NCBI GenBank assembly: GCA_026419775.2
Contig: JAOPGA020000139.1
Location: 1-24,075, forward strand
DNA length: 24,075 nucleotides
Reading direction: 5' to 3'
Source of the DNA: Acrasis kona
Lineage: Eukaryota > Heterolobosea > Eutetramitea > Acrasida > Acrasidae
Shown in pieces: positions 18,200 through 24,075 of this stretch. Position 1 is the first letter of the stretch, and each line of letters opens with the position of its first letter. The notes under the pieces were generated by a model that saw nothing but the letters and a program-made list of their open reading frames with translations, did no database searches and was not told the origin of the DNA. The translations under genes were made by a program, and so were the position numbers.

Positions 18200-18850
18200 A
18201 AATCCAAACGATACTGCAAGAATTCTAGCATACGAGTAGCTTGGAGCTCTAACTTTTGCGTTCCACTCTGTTCCAATAGACGTTGTACAAGATCCGCCAT
18301 CAACGTACGAACAATACCTAGATGGCGATAAGGTATAAAGTTAATAGATACCACATGATCTTGTGGAAACTTGAAGGAAGTAAACTTCAGCGCCATCACC
18401 TTCCGTGACCAATAAGGGGTCTTGATCCTCTAACTGCAGAGCAAGCAAATGGCAGTATCGTTGATAGTGAGTAGCGATGAGGGCCTCAACTTGTGGGTCC
18501 TCCAGATAAGACCACGAACAGAAGTTACGATGCTGCCTTTGATACATTTACGCAGCGCGCGGTGACTGTTGTTGAAATTTGCCAGTAGAGTGCGATAGGT
18601 ATTGGCTAGTTATTGAGTTGGTTTACGTACTCTACTTCTCCTAGAGTTGTTGCCATGGTGATCATCTATGTAAGATAGATCAGTGTCTCTGTAGAATGGT
18701 AGAAGCTGTTCGGTAAAAATCTCCAAACGGGATAGAATTTATGATGTAGCTGTCTTAACAGCCTTTAAACGTTCCTCCACGGTAGCAACGAGCTCTTGTG
18801 GAATTTGTAGATTAAAAGTTGGCTGTGTTGAGCTAAACGTGGAGTAAATA
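18200..18850 (-). mobile_element. Decayed DIRS-type element: tyrosine recombinase region
   Basis: On the minus strand, 18850-18610 reads QPTFNLQIPQELVATVEERL, one stop, then a helical and basic stretch, like an upstream part of the element ORF. From 18547 down, YCHLLALQLEDQDPLLVTEG, SRYCSYVDGGSCTT, LVQRLLEQSGTQKLELQAT and FLQYRLDFTF, in shifting frames, match the end of DIRS-type tyrosine recombinases: a DPLL strand, an R-x-GG box, a helix, then a W/Y-type end with LQYL-like sequence. These elements integrate with a tyrosine recombinase instead of an integrase. Frameshifts and stops make it a relic. It probably belongs to the same family as the RT fragments at 2.7 and 8.3 kb, but no overlap proves that. 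Confidence 0.5.
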
Positions 18851-19196
18851 TCTCAATATTAAAGTTACAATGTTGTTGAGGTGAGCTAGCTCAAACGTGG
18901 ACACAAATCGCTACTACCACGCTAGACTGCCCATCCCAAAAAGCGTGGACTACAGAAGTTGAGTTGACTTGATTTACAAAGGTTCGATGTTCCGAAAGTC
19001 CTAGTTATACAATTTTTTTTGAAAAGTGCTGCTAAGAGCGAAGTACTATGAATCGTGTTGCTCTAAAAGACGGTAACAATCCGAAGAATTTCGACCATTT
19101 TTATATTATTTCATTCTATGTGACATAATCTTCTCCGACTGACCAATACGAGATTTTGTAACATTCTTCTACTTCATCAAGGTAGATTCGGTTAAC
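18851..19196. other. Intergenic region upstream of the Zn2Cys6 gene
   Basis: I see no gene. Two similar short words (gagctaaacgtggag near 18830 and gctcaaacgtggaca near 18890) may be the edge of the neighbouring element. The segment directly before 19197 should carry the promoter of the Zn2Cys6 gene. Confidence 0.4.
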
Positions 19197-20671
19197 ATGT
19201 TGCAAGAAGTCAATGCATCAGCCTGTATCCTCTGCAATAAAGCACACAGGAAGTGTGATCGACAAAAACCATGCTGCTCATCGTGCACAATTAGGAACAT
19301 CGAGTGCAAATACGAATCAAACGGAGGCAGTAACAACTCGGGCAGCACATCACCAAAAAGAAAGAAGCAGAAAAGAGAACTACCCTACCAAGCAATGGTA
19401 TCGAATTTTAATGTTAAAAAATCACATGCTTCTACAACTGTTTACAACTCCCCACTATCTCAATCGTACTTATTGTTGGACCCTGACCGAGTACAAGCAG
19501 TCTCATCAGGAGAATCCAAACAAGAAGAGGACATTGCCTGTATATTGGCCCTTCAATGTAAGTTAACGAGAGTTTCTAACAAATCTCACAACCAGGTTGG
19601 TCACACATAAAGACTGGAAATAAGAGCGAATCACAAAAATACTTTCAAGAATGCCTTAGGGTTTTATCAACAAAAATGGACACAATATATACAAACACTA
19701 CAATTTCAAGAATATTGGTTCTGCTGTGTACTACCCTTGTGCATGAAAACGAAAGACTAAGAATAAGATTTTATCTGAACATCGTGATTCCTTACTTTGA
19801 AGCATTTGACTACTTGAGGATGTCGTCGCCACTTGAAAGAGAGCGTCACAAGTTTTTTCATGTGGAGGCATGTATGGCATCATTTGCAACAAAACACAAT
19901 GAGTCCCCAGAGGACTACCTTAAAACTACTGTTAAATCTCCCATAGAAATTAGCATCTTTGTTAAAATTTCATTGTCCCTTTTTATTACTAACGAGCGCA
20001 TTAAACAATTTACTAACCAGAACAACGGCCGTTGTATTCCACAAGAACTAATTGAATTCTCGGACAAGTGTAGAAGTGACATTTTGTACAAAACCAACAG
20101 TCAAATTATTGACCGCAAAACTCTACAATGGTTGTCTCCATTAGTTAGAGGTGTGTATCTCGTGAATTCTGAACAGTTAATACATGACAATGACCACTTC
20201 ATAATAATGATTATAGAAGGTGCTAAAATGCAATTTTTATTCTTTGAGGACATGTTATCTTCGAGGGATGCACAGGAATCTGCCGTTTTTGTTAGTAAAT
20301 CCACAGTGACCGACGTGTTTAAATTTTGTGCTGCTAATGTGATTCATTCTGTTATTTTCGCAGCTGTTGTTCATACGTATCTTGTTAAAAATGCCACCAA
20401 CATTGGAGATAGAAAATGTGCTCTTGATTGGTTGAAAATAGACCGTGAGGCGTTAGAACACCTTATTGATAAATTTGATTACGCAATTCCAAGATGCGCC
20501 CGTATGGTGAAGCAAATAATGAACACCATCGAAATGTACAATTGTAATACAAATTACCTGGTTGATAGCGTGGCAAACAAACACTTTGAAACCAATGATG
20601 TTGATTTCGAAGCTTTCTTCTGGGACATATTAAATACAGACGTTGGTGGAGATGAATTTATAGTACAATAA
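19197..20671 (+). CDS. Zn2Cys6 binuclear-cluster transcription factor
   Basis: Two exons (19197-19557 and 19596-20671) join in frame across a 38-nt intron to give 478 aa. Residues 10-37 are a Zn2Cys6 cluster, C-x2-C-x6-C-x6-C-x2-C-x6-C (ACILCNKAHRKCDRQ onward), which binds DNA of CGG-type sites in fungal regulators. A basic NLS-like run follows (SPKRKKQKR, about 52-60), then a Ser-rich linker. The remaining 350 residues are helical and lack an obvious catalytic motif, in the position of the regulatory domain of such factors. The family is best known in fungi and is also found in some protists, so it bears on the lineage. TAA lies within CAATAAAA. Function is likely transcriptional regulation of unknown targets. 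Confidence 0.88.
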
Positions 20672-20733
20672 AACCAATAAATAAGAATTTAAATTCATTT
20701 ATTATGGCAAAATTTTTGTTTTTTTTTTCAATT

Positions 20734-21150
20734 TTAATGATATGTTACATTCATGTTAGCAAGGGCAGTTTGTTTTTGAAGCACCCTTATGTGCGCAGCT
20801 TCTTGTATTGCCGCGTCTGTTCTTAGCAAACAAGAATCTGAATCCCTGTATTTAGAGTTGAGGTCGTATAGTTTGTTAATTCTAGCTTCGCTTTGTTCAC
20901 ATTTGGCAACCAATTTCTTGTTTTCCTCCCGAGAGCTTAATAATTGGAGTCTTAACGATGCCATTTGTTCTTTGCTCTTTTCCTGCGACTTGCTGCTCTC
21001 AAGCAACTGTTTCCTTAAAAGAAGTATCATTTGATCCTTGTCTTCTGGCTCTATCGGAACACCGATGAATGTACTCTTGGATTCCATTTCCTTCACTGTG
21101 TTTTGAATATGTTCAGTTGAGCTTTGTCTTTCGTTGATTGCTTTGGTCAT
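20734..21150 (-). CDS. Small coiled-coil protein (138 aa)
   Basis: Single-exon minus-strand gene. After an N-terminal segment (MTKAINERQSSTEHIQNTV) the chain is a long heptad-containing coiled coil from about residue 40 to 105 (MILLLRKQLLESSKSQEKSK, LRLQLLSSREENKKLVAKCE). A shorter helix follows, ending NMNVTYH. No signal peptide or membrane span. It converges with the Zn2Cys6 gene, with about 60 bases between the stops. The role is unknown; such proteins are often structural or scaffold subunits. The opposite strand also has a short open frame, but the heptad pattern supports this strand. Confidence 0.65.
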   Translation of the reverse strand: MTKAINERQSSTEHIQNTVKEMESKSTFIGVPIEPEDKDQMILLLRKQLLESSKSQEKSKEQMASLRLQLLSSREENKKLVAKCEQSEARINKLYDLNSKYRDSDSCLLRTDAAIQEAAHIRVLQKQTALANMNVTYH

Positions 21151-21269
21151 GGCTAATAATGTGATGGATGGGTATGTGTTCTATTGACCAATTATGTAGT
21201 TTTCTTACAAAGATCTGTTATCTATTTATACATTTCTAGATTACCCAATAGTTTTCTAGAAATTTGTAC

Positions 21270-21555
21270 ATGGGAGATATTATTTTATTTACCGGTCCGA
21301 CAGGGTCCGTCAGCTCGAAGACGAAATGGTCCATATTGTTGATACAGTATAATAAAAAGCTCGAGAAAGTACTAAGAAACCTCACTGAGGAGGAGGAAAA
21401 CTTTTAGAAGCGTTCACAGATTTTAAAACATAGACGAAAATGAATGACATGACTTTGATGTTATAGCACCGATTTTAAACCTTTTCAAGAATCAGACAAT
21501 GTTAAAGACCAAGGTATTCATGCTTCATCGGGGTATAAGAGTCTCTTGCAAGTAG
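21270..21555 (+). other. Possible small gene with frame breaks
   Basis: The ATG at 21270 opens 45 codons (MGDIILFTGPTGSVSS, then KKLEKVLRNLTEEEE), ending in TAG 21405-21407. One more A in the AAAA run just before would carry the frame on (LLEAFTDF). A further +1 shift at about 21422 and one TGA then lead to DFDVIAPILNLFKNQ, ending at 21555. This is either a small gene spoiled by assembly errors or a decayed gene. Family unknown. Confidence 0.3.
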
Positions 21556-21699
21556 TTCGTTAACCTTGTTAGGTTGGCCTCTTTTGTTAATAATCTGATG
21601 CTGTTCAAAATCTAAATGATACGTTAAATCAACGTTGCTTCTATTTTGTATTCGACGTGTACCCTGGTTGACTCGCTTGCAAAATGTCCTTACAATAAT

Positions 21700-22500
21700 A
21701 TGTTAAGATTGGCTGCTGTTTGTGTCTCGAACAGAACCCTTCGAAGATTTTCCACTTTGCCCTTCGATAACTCTCACTTTGAAAAAGAACATGTCGTTGA
21801 TGTATACAATACGATTGCCGAACACTTCTCCCATACAAGACACAGTCCCTGGCCCTATGTAGAGGGATTTCTAAAAGCTCTGGACCATGGTTGCATTGTA
21901 GCAGATGTAGGTTGTGGCAATGGTAGGTACATGGGATGTAATAAAAATATTAATATTATTGGATCTGACATGTAAGTTGCTTGGTTACATCTGATTTTAT
22001 CACTTCAAAGATCAGAAGTCCTTGCATCTATATGCTCAAATAATGGCTACGAGTGTAATGTCAGCGACTGCTTAAATTTACCATACAAATGTAATTCTTT
22101 TGATGCAACCTTATCAATTGCTGTTATCCACCATTTCAGCACAGAGGAGAGACGCATAAAAGTATTAAAAGTAAACCAAGTTACTTCACTACTAAAATTC
22201 ACACCACAGGAATTAATAAGGATTACCAAACCCGGAGGAAAAATAATTATTAGCGCATGGTCTTTTGATCAATTGGACAGGAAAGGTACCCCAAAGTACA
22301 GCGAACAAGACATTTTCATACCGTGGCATCTTCAACAAAAATATAGGAAAGATCGAACTTCCACACCTGTATTAAAAAGATATTACCATCTCTTCAAAAA
22401 CGGAGAGTTGGAGGATCTTTTAATCAAGTGCGGTCAAACAAATTTCATAGATAATGTACATATAAAAGATAACTACTTTGTTGTATTAATAAAGACATAG
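21700..22500 (+). CDS. TRM9: TRM9/ALKBH8-type tRNA wobble-uridine methyltransferase
   Basis: TRM9 (ALKBH8 methyltransferase domain in animals) uses S-adenosylmethionine, with partner TRM112, to complete mcm5U at the wobble position of certain tRNAs. Three exons (21700-21971, 22011-22170, 22210-22500) with two 39-nt introns give 240 aa and join in frame. Signature blocks: EKEHVVDVYNTIAEHFSHTR, PWPYVEGFLKAL, VADVGCGNGRYMG (SAM-binding motif I), SDCLNLPY, SIAVIHHFSTEERR, and ITKPGGKIIISAW. The C-terminus (NVHIKDNYFVVLIKT) also fits. It has the TRM9 layout, without the RRM and AlkB parts of animal ALKBH8. The N-terminus (MLRLAAVCVSNRTLRRFSTL) looks like a mitochondrial leader, which is unusual for this family. 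Confidence 0.92.
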
Positions 22501-22736
22501 TTTATAAATTAATGCTATTTTGAAGAATTTCATTTTTACATTCATATCATAAAAGAGTTTCAAGCTTTGTTTACTTTGTCCTGCAAGTACATGGTTGAGT
22601 CTGCATGCAAAATTATTTCTAAAAGTTCTAACTAACACTCCATTGCCTGTTATCTTATCATTCAATATGAGTTCCTCAGATTTTATTAGGCATTGCAGCA
22701 GGAAATGGGCGTTAATATCACGACTTACGAAACGCC
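22501..22736 (-). other. Open frame of uncertain status downstream of TRM9
   Basis: A minus-strand frame open from 22746 to beyond 22501 encodes about 86 codons (RRFVSRDINAHFLLQCL, NDKITGNGVLVRTFRNN). It could be the continuation of the flavoprotein fragment or an unrelated exon, but it lacks the family's C-terminal motifs. No other feature seen here. Confidence 0.2.
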
Positions 22737-22980
22737 TTAAGTACAACTACCTGCTTTAACTTCTTCAGGTTCAAGTTCGTCTATCTGCCCTTTATATAAT
22801 TGAAGATGAGAATTGACTCGAATACGATCTTGGTCATCGAGTGTATGAGATAAATTCTTCATCATGAGTTCACTATTAGGCTTTCTTCCAGTACACAAAA
22901 TAAAAACACCATATTCTTCGGTAGTTACAGTAGTAGAAGAGGAAGACAAAACAAAAGAAACAACACGACCATTAATTTGT
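22737..22980 (-). pseudogene. Fragment of an AIFM2/FSP1-like NAD(P)H flavoprotein
   Basis: The minus strand encodes about 80 residues: VKQINGRVVSFVLSS, then EEYGVFILCTGRKPNSELM and DDQDRIRVNSHLQLYKGQ. This matches the second half of the pyridine-nucleotide-disulfide oxidoreductase fold, where the signature is a V-x-C-G-x-x-P-N box followed by a (D)GRIxVNxxLQ strand. Such enzymes move electrons from NAD(P)H to quinones. The downstream GDC flavin-binding block and the upstream NADH-binding part are absent: the 5' side meets the protease gene on the opposite strand, and the 3' side stops at TAA. It therefore looks like a truncated remnant, though unrecognised introns are possible. Confidence 0.5.
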
Positions 22981-23771
22981 TTTACATCGGATTGTGTCTG
23001 GGTGGAGTAAGTTTGATTTTGAACATTTCAAGAAGCCAAAGAAGATCGAAACAGAAGATACCTATCGAAGATAACGAGGTTCACCTCTTCACAAGAATTA
23101 CATGTGCAGATTCCCGAGTAGACCAGTACAAAGCAACGGTTGGAGGAATTTTCAAATTGGACGGTGGGTATGCTTTCACAACGTGCGCCCATTCAATCGC
23201 ACTACCTCAGTGTAGACAGCTGAAAGGTCCAATCATGGCTTTCATGGATTTCAATGGGACTTCACGGAGCTAACAGACACATGGGGAAAGAACATTTTAA
23301 CGGACCAAAAAGCCAGGATCCTTTGGAACGACATAGCAGATGCTGCACTTGTCACAACTCCTGTAGTGGTGGTCAAAAAAGAACTTTGTACAAGATAGGA
23401 TCCGCCACTGGTTTCAACGTCGGGGAAACAGTCGTTGTGGACAGCGGAACAAGAGGATGCCAGCCACACACTGGGTTGATAGCGGTAGCAGGGATATATG
23501 GCAAATTTGCATACTACGGTGATTCAGGAGCCCTGGTGTACGAAAAAATTGGAGGTGAATTCTATGTGTTCGGAGTAGTCACCTCGGGTAACGAACAATT
23601 TACCTATGTTACTCCGTTTGCCAACAACATCCCCCATTTGCATACAACACTCTGAGATGGTACTACGTAGATGTAATGTTGATCTTGTATGAATTCAATG
23701 GAGCTGCAAAAGTCAAGTACAGGCAAGAAACAGAACAGAAAGTTGATGATGTATGGGTTGCAACAGCATAA
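22977..23771 (+). CDS. Trypsin-like serine protease (PA clan), three one-base frame breaks
   Basis: Serine endopeptidase of about 265 aa. In order: a hydrophobic N-terminus (FYIGLCLGGVSLILNI), catalytic His in GYAFTTCAHSI, Asp in WNDIADAALV, a LYKIGSATGFNVGE strand, nucleophile Ser in YYGDSGALVYE, then VFGVVTSG and a C-terminal region ending VDDVWVATA before TAA 23769-23771. The three parts lie in different frames. Each break is mended by one base in a homopolymer: GGG near 23257, AAAAAA near 23377 and CCCCC near 23632. The protein reads well across all three, so an assembly artefact is more likely than a dead gene. No in-frame ATG is seen, so the true start, possibly in an upstream exon, is unknown and 22977 is only the first open codon used. 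Related GDSGA proteases are common in fungi and protists. Localisation is probably secretory or membrane-anchored. Confidence 0.7.
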
Positions 23772-24048
23772 AACTTTTTTTTTAATTTGTTGTTCGATTT
23801 TTGTGTTAAGAGTTCGCATCTACAAAGAGTACAGTATAGAAGCGCTTGTCGATTTGTCCGAGCCGAAATCTATTTTAAATGACGTGGCCAATACGAATAA
23901 AACGTTAGGGTCCTTGTTGTCTTCAAGTGAGAGCTCCCAAGTAAACTCATATGTGGAACCATATACAGAGGAACAGAGGGGGTTGAATTTTACAACCTTC
24001 GAATCAGCCCCACTTAATGTTGTATCCCGCTACTGCAAACACCATTAG
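23689..24048 (+). CDS. Possible small single-pass membrane protein
   Basis: An ATG at 23689 opens 119 codons to TAG 24046-24048. It overlaps the last 83 bases of the protease in another frame, so the true start may be later or in another exon. The chain has one hydrophobic segment (FFLICCSIFVLRV), then a polar Ser/Asn-rich region (KSILNDVANTNKT, SLLSSSESSQVNSYVEPYTE) and ends VVSRYCKHH. No domain recognised. The second half reads like real protein. The rest of the window, to 24075, holds no other feature. Confidence 0.35.
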   Translation: MNSMELQKSSTGKKQNRKLMMYGLQQHKTFFLICCSIFVLRVRIYKEYSIEALVDLSEPKSILNDVANTNKTLGSLLSSSESSQVNSYVEPYTEEQRGLNFTTFESAPLNVVSRYCKHH

Positions 24049-24075
24049 CACCAACAAATGCTCTCAGAAAATCTA

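Noticed and set aside
18982-18997. GGTTCGATGTTCC, resembling a tRNA B box
   Set aside because: No matching A box, anticodon arm or acceptor stem could be placed around it. I found no convincing tRNA, rRNA or snRNA in the window.
20789-21034. Plus-strand frame opposite the coiled-coil gene
   Set aside because: The heptad pattern and charged composition favour the minus strand; the plus-strand peptide is a Leu/Ser-rich shadow.
1-24075. CRISPR arrays, bacterial operons, Shine-Dalgarno sites, insertion sequences
   Set aside because: Spliceosomal introns, polyadenylation signals and eukaryotic gene families show nuclear DNA. No spaced direct repeats of CRISPR type were seen.

Overview
The window looks like nuclear DNA of a compact, AT-rich eukaryote with the standard genetic code. 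Genes sit on both strands only tens to hundreds of bases apart. Ten GT-AG introns supported by protein continuity are only 38-50 nt long, and several stop codons lie inside or directly beside an AATAAA signal. A Zn2Cys6 regulator, a serine protease with a GDSGA motif, DIRS-type retroelement debris and dense packing suggest a protist or an early-diverging fungus-like lineage. The sequence alone does not name the organism.

Layout. Positions 1-1.8 kb hold the last exon of an unidentified gene (+) and a Q-rich von Willebrand A domain protein (-). Positions 1.9-8.5 kb are a mobile-element graveyard: two related DIRS-like reverse transcriptase fragments, a long decayed element ORF (C2H2 finger, MYND-like finger, OTU protease, Ulp1-like protease), and a broken lysosomal-type alpha-mannosidase gene against which that element ends. 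A small membrane-anchored protein and an EGF-repeat surface protein follow. Positions 8.7-14.8 kb are gene-rich: SCAMP, an unknown 232-aa protein, an EAF3/MRG15-like chromatin protein, a secreted protein with an extreme lysine-rich 11-residue repeat tail, a predicted nuclear protein and a tiny F-box-like ORF. Positions 14.9-17.8 kb carry a MAP kinase with a TCY activation loop and an APE1-type AP endonuclease, both on the minus strand. Positions 18.2-18.85 kb hold a decayed DIRS-type tyrosine recombinase. Positions 19.2-24 kb carry the Zn2Cys6 factor, a coiled-coil protein, a TRM9/ALKBH8-type tRNA methyltransferase, a flavoprotein fragment and a trypsin-like protease.

The genes do not form one pathway. 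They cover membrane traffic (SCAMP), chromatin (MRG, Zn2Cys6), DNA repair (APE1), signalling (MAPK), tRNA modification (TRM9) and secreted or surface proteins (EGF protein, lysine-rich protein, protease). The lysine-rich secreted protein is the best candidate for something undescribed.

Caution: several otherwise well-conserved reading frames are broken by one base, and most of these breaks lie at homopolymer runs. Many are probably assembly indels rather than real mutations. The mannosidase and the transposable elements also carry in-frame stops and truncations, so they look truly dead.
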